Numbered from the stretch's first letter, positions 6,286 through 14,135 are shown. The stretch is DNA of 20,014 nt from JBJXFK01 sp046155505 (GCA_046155505.1 JBJXFK010000061.1:1-20014), one strand, 5' to 3'. Numbers and translations: made by a program. The notes: generated by a model not told the origin, from the letters alone.

Positions 6286-8934
6286 TCAAGGCGCCGCACC
6301 GGCCTCGACCAACTTCTCCAAGCGCTCGATCAACTGCTTGGTCTTCCGCGACTCCGGCCGCAGCTTCAGCAGCGCGCGAGCGGCATCCAGCCCGTCCCGC
6401 GCGTGCGACGCCCGTTTCTCCCCGTTCGCATCAAGCGTCGCCAGCGCCAGATGAGCCTCGCCGAGCAACTCCAACCGATCCGGCTCATCCACCTTGGTCG
6501 GCGGCATCGAGGTAGCCAGCGTGATGACTTCGCGCCAGTGGCCCGCGGCAATCGCGGTTTCGTCACGCTTCTGCCCGATTTTCGCCCGCAGCCGCAGGCC
6601 GTACATCAAATCAATCTTAAACCGCCGACTCGTTGGCTCCGAATCAAGGAGTCGTCGATAAATGGCAATCGACTCGTCGTGGTATGCCGCCGCCTGAGCC
6701 AAGTCGCCGTCGCGATCCGCCTGCGCACCGAGGCGATCGAGGCAGATCGCATAATCATGCTGCACCTGCCAGTTGTTCGGTGCCAGCGCGACAAGCCGCT
6801 TCTTGCCGTCGTACATCTTCGCGTTCCAGCTACGCTCAACCTCGCGATCCTCGCGCATCGCACACAGATTCGCCATCTGCTCGTGATTCATCGACAGCCC
6901 GCGAATGTAATTTCGGCTCTCCGGGTTGGACGCGACCAGTTTCTCGCGCACGTCCATGCTCTCGCGAACGAACGCCTCCGCCTCATCAAGTCTGCGCAGC
7001 CGCATCATCCGATTTGCATGCCGCTCGAGCGCAATGCCAAGGTCGTTCTGATACTCGGCATTCTCCGGCTCGAGCTCAACCAGTCGCCGCTTCATGCCCA
7101 GCATCGTCTCCGTCAGCCGCTGATCCGTCTCGGCGACGCCGCTGCGCTGCGCGACGATCGCCTGCCGCTCGACGATGAGCGATTGCCCGTGCAGATACTT
7201 CGCTTCCGTCGGCTCCGCTACGCATAACGCCGTGTAAATCGCCGTCGCCCGCTCCAGATCCGCCGCCGCCGCGTCGTTCGCACCGGCCCGCAGTTGATCA
7301 TCCGCGCGGTAGCGCAGCGCTTCGCCGACCGCTGCCGCCGCGGCGTGATCGGTCGCGTCAGCCGCATACAGCGGCTCGACCAGCGCCAGCGCTGCTGCGA
7401 TCTGTCGCGTTACCTCATCGCGCTGCTGCAATTCCGACGCGAGCCGCGCCGTGCGCAGATGCAGCCGCGCGATGTCCACCCGCAGCCGCGGATCGTCGGG
7501 CTGCTGCTCGGCCAGCGCGCTGAGCCGCTCGTATGCGAGTTTCAAGATGTCGCGCCGCACTTGCGACGCGCCGAAAACGTGTTGCAATTCGCTGGAAACC
7601 TGATCGATCAGAAACTCGATCGTCTCTCGCGCGTCCTCGAACCGCTCACGCGCGTCGCCGGCAAAGCGTTCGGCGCGATCGGACTGCTCCTGCACCTCGG
7701 CCCGCGCCGCATCGGCCTGGTTTCTCGCTTCGACCTGTTGCAGATAAAGCTGATAGCTGATCGCCGCCGCTCCGCCAGCGACCAGCACGAACGCCGCCCC
7801 GATCGCGATCGCCACCCGATGCTGCTGAATTGATCGTCGCAGCACATAAAGCGCACTGTCGCGCCGCGCCTCGATCGGCTCGCCCGCCAAATATCGCCGC
7901 ACATCGCGGGCCAGCTCGCCCGCCGACTGATATCGCCGCTCGCGTTCCTTGCTCAGGCACTTGAGCACGATCGTATCGACATCGCCGCTAATCGCCGGAT
8001 TTCGATCGCTGGGCCGCTTGGGTTCGGCGCTCGAAATCTCGCTGAGCACTTCGCGCATCGGCCCGATCACGCGATACGGAAATTCGCCGGTGAGCATCTG
8101 ATAGAGCACGACGCCGAGCGAGTAAACATCGGTGCGCACGTCGATGTGATCACTGTGGCCCTCGGCCTGCTCGGGGCTGGCCCAGGGCAGCGAGCCGATG
8201 AACTGTCCGGTTTGCGTCATGACGCTCATCGGCACAAACCCAGCTTGCGCCGATGAGCCGTCAGACGTCTCCTTGGCCAAACCGAAATCCAGCACGTGCG
8301 GCTCGCCGCTCGCGTCGACGAGAATATTGCCCGGCTTCAAATCGCGATGAATGACGCCGCGCAGGTGGGCGGCGTTGACTGCTTCGCAGACCTTGGCGAA
8401 CAGCGCGAGCGTCGCGGCGATTTTTGATTTTGTCCCGGCGCGCCGGGATTGGGTCTTCGATTGCGAACGCGTGCCGCGCGACGACGCGTCACCGCGATCC
8501 GATGGCGTTGACGCGGCCGACTCAAAATCCGCGATCGCGTGGTGCAGCGGGCGGCCTTCGATGTAATCCATTACATAATAGAAGAACCCGCCTGCGACGC
8601 CGCTGTCGTGAATCGTGACAATATTCGGATGCCGCAGGCCGGCGAGCAGTTGCACTTCGCGCTCAAACCGCACACGGTCGGCCGGCCGTGCCAGCGGCCC
8701 CTCGCGCAAGACCTTGATCGCGACGGTCCGCATAGTGGCAAGCTGCATCGCCTTGTAGACGACGCCCTGTCCACCCTGATGCATGCCGCCGAGCAGGCGA
8801 TAGTTGGGCAGTGCCGCGCCGAGCAATTCCGCCGCCTGCATTCCGTCATCGCGCGCATCAGCCGAGCGCACCCGCGCACCGGCCGCTTGCTTGCGCGCGG
8901 CGAGAATCAGGTCTTTTTCATTTCCGGTCGACAT
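6286..8934 (-). CDS. Hanks-type Ser/Thr protein kinase, membrane-anchored, with TPR-like C-terminal region
   Basis: I chose the ATG at 8934, with GGTGAG five bases upstream; a GTG at 8940 in the same frame would add two residues. Residues below are numbered from that GTG. The kinase domain shows the glycine loop GGMHQGGQGVVYKA (51-64), VAIK Lys76, Glu95 in helix C, HRDLKPGN (Asp200, Asn205), DFG at 218-220 and SPEQ in place of APE at 255-258, so all catalytic residues are present. A Ser/Arg-rich insert of about 35 residues (139-175) sits before HRD. A transmembrane helix follows at about 375-396, then a coiled-coil-like stretch and a long alpha-helical region with TPR-like repeats to residue 884, probably periplasmic. 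It lies downstream of the ECF sigma gene on the same strand. Confidence 0.94.
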   Translation of the reverse strand: MSTGNEKDLILAARKQAAGARVRSADARDDGMQAAELLGAALPNYRLLGGMHQGGQGVVYKAMQLATMRTVAIKVLREGPLARPADRVRFEREVQLLAGLRHPNIVTIHDSGVAGGFFYYVMDYIEGRPLHHAIADFESAASTPSDRGDASSRGTRSQSKTQSRRAGTKSKIAATLALFAKVCEAVNAAHLRGVIHRDLKPGNILVDASGEPHVLDFGLAKETSDGSSAQAGFVPMSVMTQTGQFIGSLPWASPEQAEGHSDHIDVRTDVYSLGVVLYQMLTGEFPYRVIGPMREVLSEISSAEPKRPSDRNPAISGDVDTIVLKCLSKERERRYQSAGELARDVRRYLAGEPIEARRDSALYVLRRSIQQHRVAIAIGAAFVLVAGGAAAISYQLYLQQVEARNQADAARAEVQEQSDRAERFAGDARERFEDARETIEFLIDQVSSELQHVFGASQVRRDILKLAYERLSALAEQQPDDPRLRVDIARLHLRTARLASELQQRDEVTRQIAAALALVEPLYAADATDHAAAAAVGEALRYRADDQLRAGANDAAAADLERATAIYTALCVAEPTEAKYLHGQSLIVERQAIVAQRSGVAETDQRLTETMLGMKRRLVELEPENAEYQNDLGIALERHANRMMRLRRLDEAEAFVRESMDVREKLVASNPESRNYIRGLSMNHEQMANLCAMREDREVERSWNAKMYDGKKRLVALAPNNWQVQHDYAICLDRLGAQADRDGDLAQAAAYHDESIAIYRRLLDSEPTSRRFKIDLMYGLRLRAKIGQKRDETAIAAGHWREVITLATSMPPTKVDEPDRLELLGEAHLALATLDANGEKRASHARDGLDAARALLKLRPESRKTKQLIERLEKLVEAGAAP

Positions 8935-8950
8935 CTGCACTCACCGCACA

Positions 8951-9102
8951 AAGAAGATGAACCACACAGGCACAGAGGCACAGAGATGCACAGAGTGAAT
9001 GAGTGATGTTTGCCGCGAGGTAATCGGCCAGCCGAACGTCACCAACTCCTTTACCCTCTGTGCGCCTCTGCGTCTCTGTGCCTCTGTGGTTCATCTATTC
9101 TT
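8951..9102. repeat. Inverted-repeat element, CACAGA family (copy B2)
   Basis: The left arm at 8951-8995 (GATGAACCACACAGGCACAG then GGCACAGAGATGCACAGAG) is mirrored at 9053-9102 (CTCTGTGCGCCTCTGCGTCT then CTGTGCCTCTGTGGTTCATC). The element fills the gap between the sigma factor stop and the kinase start, so it would be transcribed in any shared mRNA. Confidence 0.8.
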
Positions 9103-9126
9103 CAAGCGTCGCAGGTCGCGCCGTAC

Positions 9127-9750
9127 TCACGCCGGTCGGCTGAAAAATTGGTTGCCGCTCGAAAAATGCTCGCGCAGCCGCTCGTGCGCTCGCGCCCGCA
9201 GCATAAAAACCGCCCCTTCCGACCGCCCCAGCGACTTGGCAACCTCCGCCGCCGACCGGCCTTCCAGATCATATTGCCGGATAACCAGCGCATAATCGTC
9301 CGGCAACGCCGCCAGCGCCTGATCCACCGCGCTCTTCATCTCGCCCGCCGCCGCATTCCGGCTGGGCGTGGTCGTCGTCGCCCCGATTTCTTCCAGCAGC
9401 AAACACATCGACTGATCCCCGCCGCCCAGAGCCACACGATTCGCCGGCTGCGGGCGTTTCTGCCGCTCCAGCTCGCGAATCGCGTCGCGCAGGTTGTTCT
9501 CCGCAACCCGGCACAGCCAGCCAAAAAACGCCGCCGGCCCGTTGTTGGTAAACGTCCCGATTCGCAGAAACGCTTCCAGATAGGTGATTTGCAGGATGTC
9601 GTCGACTTCGAGCACCGGCCGAAACCGCGTCGGCACCTGCGGCTCAAGCCTGACGCGCAGCGGACCGGCGTGCTCGGCCAGTAGATCGGCCAGCGCGTCC
9701 TCGTCGCCGCCGACGGCCTTGGTCAATCGGTCATGAGCCGCATCGAGCAT
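9127..9750 (-). CDS. ECF-type RNA polymerase sigma factor
   Basis: 207 residues, ATG at 9750. Region 2 is at about 48-92 (EVDDILQITYLEAFLRIGTF, then FFGWLCRVAENNLRDAIREL), responsible for core binding and -10 recognition. Region 4 is at about 143-196 (ALAALPDDYALVIRQYDLEG, then AAEVAKSLGRSEGAVFMLRA), the -35 recognition helix-turn-helix. Length and domain order are those of extracytoplasmic-function sigma factors. No anti-sigma gene is adjacent; instead the Ser/Thr kinase follows on the same strand. Planctomycetes carry several ECF groups tied to Ser/Thr kinases, where phosphorylation is thought to replace anti-sigma control. The gap of about 190 bases to the kinase is filled by an inverted repeat, so co-transcription is likely but not certain. 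Confidence 0.93.
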   Translation of the reverse strand: MLDAAHDRLTKAVGGDEDALADLLAEHAGPLRVRLEPQVPTRFRPVLEVDDILQITYLEAFLRIGTFTNNGPAAFFGWLCRVAENNLRDAIRELERQKRPQPANRVALGGGDQSMCLLLEEIGATTTTPSRNAAAGEMKSAVDQALAALPDDYALVIRQYDLEGRSAAEVAKSLGRSEGAVFMLRARAHERLREHFSSGNQFFSRPA

Positions 9751-9961
9751 TCGGCAGGTTCTCGCGTTTCGCGGGCAGAATCGAGGTCACGGACGAAGGG
9801 CACGGTCGCACCGGCCGAGCCGTCGCTACCGCCTGCCCGAGATTTTCGGGCAACCCACTCCCGCGGGCAACCGTTTTTTTCGGTTTCGCGTGAGTGATCG
9901 CTCGCCCCCGCCGCTTATCGAACCGGACCAATGCTACTTCGCTCCCAAAGGAGAATACCCC
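9751..9961. other. Divergent intergenic region (sigma factor / serine hydrolase)
   Basis: 211 bases between divergently transcribed genes, expected to hold both promoters. A T7 run at 9874-9880 follows a GC-rich stretch, but I see no clear hairpin, and I cannot assign promoter boxes. Confidence 0.45.
9947..9954 (+). promoter_or_regulatory. Shine-Dalgarno AAAGGAGA for the serine hydrolase
   Basis: AAAGGAGA has its GGAG core ending 8 bases before the ATG at 9962. It supports this start over an in-frame upstream GTG at 9890, and the chosen start opens with a signal peptide. Confidence 0.8.
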
Positions 9962-12256
9962 ATGCGTACACGTTTTCAGCTACTTGATCGACTCGGACGA
10001 TTCGCAGCCGTCGCGGCTGTCACCGCGTGCGGCGTGAGCGCCATTGCCGCTCCACCGCCACCGTCCATGCGGCACGGTAAGTCCACGGCGCAGACCAACG
10101 ATTACTTCGCCAATGAACTTCCGAATGACTACCGCTGCATCTCAATCAGCGTCACCGGCCCCACCAACGACCCGCGCTACACCTTCGCGTGCGTGCATGA
10201 CACCGACATCACCTGGGGCGACTGGGACGCGCGCATCGGCATGACCGCGCAGCAGTATCAAGACCGCACGGTCATGCTCTTCAACGACTTCGGCATGCGG
10301 CCCATCGCCGTCTCGGCCACGGGCGAATTTCCCAACGAGCTCTACGCCGCGACCTGGGCTGATGACAACACGCCCGCGGCGAACCTGATGGCCGTGCATC
10401 GCCGCACGGAGGGCGACTTCGTGACGCAGCACAACAGCGCCGTCAATCAGGGACTCGTGCTCCGCTGGTTCTCGGCCACCGGCACGGGCAACAACATCCG
10501 CTACGCCGGCATCTGGACCCGCAACACCGAAGGCTACGCCTACGTCGCAGACTTCGAAGTCGCCGCAGAGGACGTGAACGACACCGTCGCCGGCATCTGG
10601 GGCGCAGGTCGTCGGCCCTATCAAATCGTCGGCTATGACGATCCGCCGCGCTTCACGATCCTGTCGGTTCGTCCCGACGGGCCGAATTGGGACGTGCAGA
10701 AAATCTGGGACGCGCGCGTCGGCCTGACCAGCGACCAGTATCAGGCGAATGTGCTCGCGCTCGACGACTGGATGCAGCCGACCGCCGCGATCGCCTATCA
10801 AGACGGCGGAAACACGCGCTACGCCGTGACGTGGGCACAGGAAAAAGATCCGAAAGTCTTCACCGCCACCGGCACCGCCGTTCCCGCGCTGAGCCAACTC
10901 GACGCCGAGATGGCGAATTACATGATCCAGCGCAAGGTGCCGAACGGTGCGCTTGCTGTGTCGAAGAACGGTCGCCTGCTCTACTCGCGTGCGTTCACCT
11001 ATGACCAGCCCGGCGCGCCGCTGGCACAGCCTGGCAGCTATTTCCGCATCGCGAGCGTCAGCAAGCCGCTGACCGCGATCGCCATCACGCAGCTCATCGA
11101 ACGCGGCCAGCTCGACCCCAACGACACGCTCGCCGACTTCCCGGAACTCGGTGTGATCAACTGGTGCGACCCCCTCGCCGCGGGCATCACCGTCCGCGAT
11201 CTGCTCCAGCACACCGGCGGCTGGAACCGCGACATCGGCGACCCGAACGACCCGAACCAAACCAGCATCTGCGGCGGCGGGACGCGCAATCGGTTTGACC
11301 CAATGTTCATGGACTTCGCGATCCGCGACGAGCTGCCCGCGACGCTGCCGGTCAGCCAGCTCGACATCTATCAGTGGGCCGCCCTGCATCAGCTCGATTT
11401 CAGCCCGGGTACGGACTACAACTACAGCAACTTTGGCTTCAGCCTGCTTGGCCGCATCATCGAGGCCGTCAGCGGTCAATCGTACGAGTCGTTCGTTCGC
11501 GAAAATGTGCTCTGCCCGGTCGGCGCGCAAGGCATGCGAATCGGTCGCGGACTTCAGGAGAACCGCTACTCCAAGGAAATCGGGTGGTACCAGGATCCGT
11601 TCTATCGCGGCGCGACCAGTCGCTATGACGGCGAAACTGTCGTCCCCAACGTCTACGGCGGCTGGAACCAGGAGAACATGGACGCCCACGGCTCGTGGAT
11701 CGGCACCGCATCGCAACTGGTTCGCGTCGCCAATGCCTTCTGGGACAAGGGCAACAGTCCGCTGCTCAGCGAAGCCAGCATCGACTGGATGGACGATCCG
11801 AGCGCGCAGTCCGGTGGCAGCTATGCCCGCGGCTGGCAGATGTGGGGTGATCGCGTGTATCACAATGGCGCACTGACCGGCACCTGGGCCTACATGGTCC
11901 GCCGCCCCGACGGCATCTGCTGGGCCGTGCTGCTCAACTCGCGCCTGCGCCCCACCGAGAACGTCCCGATCGCCGGTCAGGATGGCGACATCCTCGGCGA
12001 TATGGATGCAGCGATCAGCGCGATCGAAGCCTCCGGCGGCATGCCGACACACAACTTCTTCGGTGCGCAGCAGTACGCCGATTTCAACTGCGACGGTTCG
12101 GTCAATCTGCCCGACCTGTCGCGCCTGCTCGGCAAGTTCGGTCTCGATGCGTCAGACCGGCTGTTCGATCCGGACCTCGACCTCGACGGCGATCGCGTGA
12201 TCGGGCTGAGCGACCTCTCGATCGTGCTCGCCAGCTTCGGTGCGGAAGTGGAGTAA
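9962..12256 (+). CDS. Secreted serine hydrolase (class C beta-lactamase-like) with N-terminal tandem repeats and dockerin-like tail
   Basis: 764 residues. Residues 1-30 form a signal peptide ending in VSAIAA. Residues about 45-300 hold repeats resembling the bacterial tandem repeat domain (BTRD1 type): the pattern WDARIGMT..QYQ ... YAATWA at 88-132 recurs as WDARVGLTSDQYQ ... YAVTWA at 249-291, with a more diverged unit between (RYAGIWTRN). Residues about 310-690 are a penicillin-binding/beta-lactamase fold with SVSK (Ser365, Lys368), YSN (Tyr488) and HNG (His634), so the catalytic set is complete. The tail has EF-hand-like loops DFNCDGSVNLPD (707-718) and DLDGDRVIGLSD (740-751). The repeat-plus-hydrolase order resembles fungal polyglycine hydrolases, so a peptidase or esterase on an external substrate is as likely as a beta-lactamase. 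A strong terminator follows. Confidence 0.92.
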   Translation: MRTRFQLLDRLGRFAAVAAVTACGVSAIAAPPPPSMRHGKSTAQTNDYFANELPNDYRCISISVTGPTNDPRYTFACVHDTDITWGDWDARIGMTAQQYQDRTVMLFNDFGMRPIAVSATGEFPNELYAATWADDNTPAANLMAVHRRTEGDFVTQHNSAVNQGLVLRWFSATGTGNNIRYAGIWTRNTEGYAYVADFEVAAEDVNDTVAGIWGAGRRPYQIVGYDDPPRFTILSVRPDGPNWDVQKIWDARVGLTSDQYQANVLALDDWMQPTAAIAYQDGGNTRYAVTWAQEKDPKVFTATGTAVPALSQLDAEMANYMIQRKVPNGALAVSKNGRLLYSRAFTYDQPGAPLAQPGSYFRIASVSKPLTAIAITQLIERGQLDPNDTLADFPELGVINWCDPLAAGITVRDLLQHTGGWNRDIGDPNDPNQTSICGGGTRNRFDPMFMDFAIRDELPATLPVSQLDIYQWAALHQLDFSPGTDYNYSNFGFSLLGRIIEAVSGQSYESFVRENVLCPVGAQGMRIGRGLQENRYSKEIGWYQDPFYRGATSRYDGETVVPNVYGGWNQENMDAHGSWIGTASQLVRVANAFWDKGNSPLLSEASIDWMDDPSAQSGGSYARGWQMWGDRVYHNGALTGTWAYMVRRPDGICWAVLLNSRLRPTENVPIAGQDGDILGDMDAAISAIEASGGMPTHNFFGAQQYADFNCDGSVNLPDLSRLLGKFGLDASDRLFDPDLDLDGDRVIGLSDLSIVLASFGAEVE

Positions 12257-12292
12257 CGCCGATCGCTGACAGCTTTTGCCTCCTCTGACCCC

Positions 12293-12350
12293 GAGCCGCA
12301 CCGCGACCGCCACAAACGTGGCGAATCGCCGTGCGGCTCAGCCCTTTTTT
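12293..12350 (+). terminator. Rho-independent terminator after the serine hydrolase
   Basis: GAGCCGCAC (12293-12301) pairs with GTGCGGCTC (12331-12339). An inner stem of GCCAC and GTGGC closes an AAAC loop, and a T6 run sits at 12345-12350. It lies 36 bases after the stop. Confidence 0.9.
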
Positions 12351-12504
12351 CCCCGACCGCGCACCGCCGCCCACTTCGGCCTGAGTCCGCTCGATTGCCA
12401 AGAGGGCGCGTCGGCGATTCGCTGACGTTGGTTGGCGAACCAAGCGTCGAGAGCGTAGCGATCCGTCGCCCGAGCCCGATGTCAGCGCGACGAAGCCGGG
12501 AAAA

Positions 12505-12544
12505 CAAAAAAGCCGCTCGTCGGGGTGTCCCGACGAGCGGCTTT
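12505..12544. terminator. Perfect hairpin, terminator-like, strongest on the minus strand
   Basis: GCCGCTCGTCGGG (12512-12524) pairs perfectly with CCCGACGAGCGGC (12529-12541) around a GTGT loop, extended by A-T pairs to about 16 bp. The plus-strand side ends in only TTT, while the A-run on the left (12506-12511) gives a T6 tract on the minus strand. It may be bidirectional. No minus-strand gene is visible to its right. Confidence 0.75.
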
Positions 12545-12548
12545 GTAC

Positions 12549-12559
12549 AGGAGGAGGAG
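12549..12559 (+). promoter_or_regulatory. Very strong Shine-Dalgarno AGGAGGAGGAG
   Basis: This is the strongest ribosome-binding sequence in the window, with a TTG start codon five bases downstream at 12565. It leads only into a short frame that runs into a repeat. Confidence 0.6.
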
Positions 12560-12564
12560 TAAAC

Positions 12565-12735
12565 TTGAGGTTCCGTCTTATTGATAGGATGCCGACTCGG
12601 CGGATTTCTACTCCGTTCCCCGAAAAATATTTCGGACGTTGCCGCAGAGAACGGCGTCAGCCACCGAGGTCACACAGGGCACAGAGAGATAAACCAAAGC
12701 AAGAAAATGGTTTACGGCATTTGGCGGCCGCGTGA
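12565..12735 (+). pseudogene. Short orphan frame, possibly a truncated gene 5' end
   Basis: 56 codons from a TTG at 12565 to a TGA at 12733-12735; an in-frame ATG is at 12589. The first residues, MRFRLIDRM, look like the start of FabZ/FabA-type hydroxyacyl-ACP dehydratases of planctomycetes (recalled, not searched). Within about ten codons the resemblance stops, and the frame then reads through the CACAGA inverted repeat, giving an Arg/Gln-rich tail. The strong Shine-Dalgarno argues that a real gene once began here, or that a short peptide is made. It could also be chance. Confidence 0.3.
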
Positions 12736-12811
12736 TCCGTGGCACCAACACGCCCACAAATACCCTCTCTCCCGCTTCAAATTCCTCTGCGTGCTCGGTG
12801 ACCTCTGTGGC
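12660..12811. repeat. Inverted-repeat element, CACAGA family (copy B3)
   Basis: The left arm from 12660 (GCCACCGAGGTCACACAGGG, then CACAGAG) is imperfectly mirrored by the right arm ending at 12811 (CTCTGCGTGCTCGGTGACCT, then CTGTGGC). Further ATCCGTGGCA-like fragments lie in the centre (12735-12744) and just to the right (12829-12839), suggesting decay or nested insertion. Confidence 0.7.
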
Positions 12812-12931
12812 AAATCCCCTTTCTCCCGCTCCGTGGCAAAAACCGAACCGCCGCACGGCGCTTTCCGTACACCCCTTCGGGGGGCGGCCACGGTCTCTAG
12901 CGGAATCCTCCATCGTCCGATAGGGTATGTA

Positions 12932-12953
12932 TCCGCGACGAGGATGTCGCGGA
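12932..12953. repeat. Short inverted repeat upstream of wecB
   Basis: TCCGCGAC (12932-12939) and GTCGCGGA (12946-12953) are perfect inverted copies around GAGGAT. There is no T-run, so it is not a terminator. It lies about 90 bases before wecB and could be an operator or an RNA hairpin; nothing shows which. Confidence 0.45.
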
Positions 12954-13043
12954 CTTAACCATTTGTGAACGCTCGGCTTACGTCATGTTGCCACCATACG
13001 GCAGCTCGTCGCCAAGCCAGGCTGACGCGGGGGTTTTTCCGAA

Positions 13044-14135
13044 ATGCCGAAGATCATCAACATTTGCGGGGCACGCCCCAACTTCATGAAGATCGCTCCG
13101 CTCATGCGGGCCTACAAGCAGCATCCCTCCATTCAGCCGCTGCTCGTCCACACCGGCCAGCACTATGACCACAACATGAGCGACCTGTTCTTCAAGCAGC
13201 TCAATATCCCCGAACCGGACATCAACCTCGAAGTCGGCTCGGGCAGTCACGCCGTCCAGACGGCCCAGATCATGACCAAGTTCGAGCCGATCGTCCTCGA
13301 ACACAAGCCCGACATCGTGCTGGTCGTCGGCGACGTGAACTCGACCATCGCTTGCGGCATGGTCGCCGTAAAGCTCGGCGTGAAACTCGCACACGTCGAA
13401 GCCGGCCTGCGCAGCTTTGACCGCGAGATGCCCGAAGAGATCAACCGCGTCCTGACGGACAGCATCAGCGACATGCTCTTCGTCAGCGAACCCAGCGGCG
13501 TCACCAACCTTCGCCGCGAAGGCGTCGCGGATACCAAGATCTTCTTCAGCGGAAACGTCATGATCGACACGCTGAAGGCCAATCGCGATCGGGCCGAGCA
13601 GTCCAACGTGCTCGACACGCTCGGGCTGAAGTCCGGCCAATACAACGTCGCGACCCTGCACCGCCCCAGCAACGTGGATGATCCGAAGGTCTTCGGCAAG
13701 CTGCTCGACGCGTTCGACGTGATCCAGAAAGACCTGCCGATCGTCTTCCCGATGCACCCGCGCACTGTCGCGAACCTGAAAAAGCTCGGCCTCGCCGACC
13801 GGATGGCCGCGATGAGACAGATCAAAATCGTCGAGCCGCTCGGCTATCTCGACTTCCTGAAGCTGACCGCGAATGCGTGCGCCGTGCTGACCGACTCGGG
13901 CGGCATTCAGGAAGAAACCACGATCCTCGGTGTCTGGTGCATCACGCTCCGCGAGAACACGGAGCGCCCCGCGACCATTGACCAGGGCACGAACACGCTG
14001 GTCGGTACCGATTCGGGGAAAATCGTGGCCGTGTATCAGCAAAAACGAGCAATTGGAAAGCCCGACGGCAAACTCGTGCCGGACAAATGGGACGGGCGCG
14101 CAGCCGAGCGAATCGCCGAAGTGCTGGTCAGGTAG
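13044..14135 (+). CDS. wecB: UDP-N-acetylglucosamine 2-epimerase (non-hydrolysing)
   Basis: 363 residues, ATG at 13044. The enzyme interconverts UDP-GlcNAc and UDP-ManNAc in the cytoplasm, feeding surface glycans. Family motifs are complete and in order: GARPNFMK (9-16), HTGQHYD (36-42), GDVNST (96-101), HVEAGLRS (117-124), MPEEINR (129-135), LHRPSN (205-210), HPR (238-240), TDSGGIQEET (283-292) and RENTERP (303-309). Length is normal for the family. It opens the polysaccharide-type locus. The TAG stop is followed at once by the first octamer-array element, so a hairpin-rich spacer separates it from the glycosyltransferase. No upstream Shine-Dalgarno of good quality was seen; a G5 run lies about 10 bases before the start. 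Confidence 0.95.
   Translation: MPKIINICGARPNFMKIAPLMRAYKQHPSIQPLLVHTGQHYDHNMSDLFFKQLNIPEPDINLEVGSGSHAVQTAQIMTKFEPIVLEHKPDIVLVVGDVNSTIACGMVAVKLGVKLAHVEAGLRSFDREMPEEINRVLTDSISDMLFVSEPSGVTNLRREGVADTKIFFSGNVMIDTLKANRDRAEQSNVLDTLGLKSGQYNVATLHRPSNVDDPKVFGKLLDAFDVIQKDLPIVFPMHPRTVANLKKLGLADRMAAMRQIKIVEPLGYLDFLKLTANACAVLTDSGGIQEETTILGVWCITLRENTERPATIDQGTNTLVGTDSGKIVAVYQQKRAIGKPDGKLVPDKWDGRAAERIAEVLVR

Larger units (their letters stand above)
12351..13043. other. Gene-poor region before the polysaccharide locus
   Basis: About 690 bases with no confident gene. From left to right: unassigned GC-rich sequence (12351-12500); a perfect hairpin (12509-12544); a very strong Shine-Dalgarno with a 56-codon orphan frame (12549-12735); a CACAGA-type inverted repeat (12660-12811); a small CCCC-TTCG-GGGG tetraloop hairpin (12872-12883); an 8-bp inverted repeat (12932-12953); and the wecB leader. 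Promoter boxes for wecB should lie near the end, but I cannot fix them. Confidence 0.6.

Noticed and set aside
9847..9880. Terminator in the sigma/hydrolase divergent gap (GC stretch followed by T7).
   Set aside because: No stable stem of useful length precedes the T-run, and a terminator between two divergent promoters is not expected.
10142..12052. A 636-codon open frame on the minus strand opposite the serine hydrolase.
   Set aside because: It is a shadow of GC-rich codon bias. The plus-strand frame has a signal peptide, hydrolase motifs and a Shine-Dalgarno, while the antisense product shows no recognisable domain.
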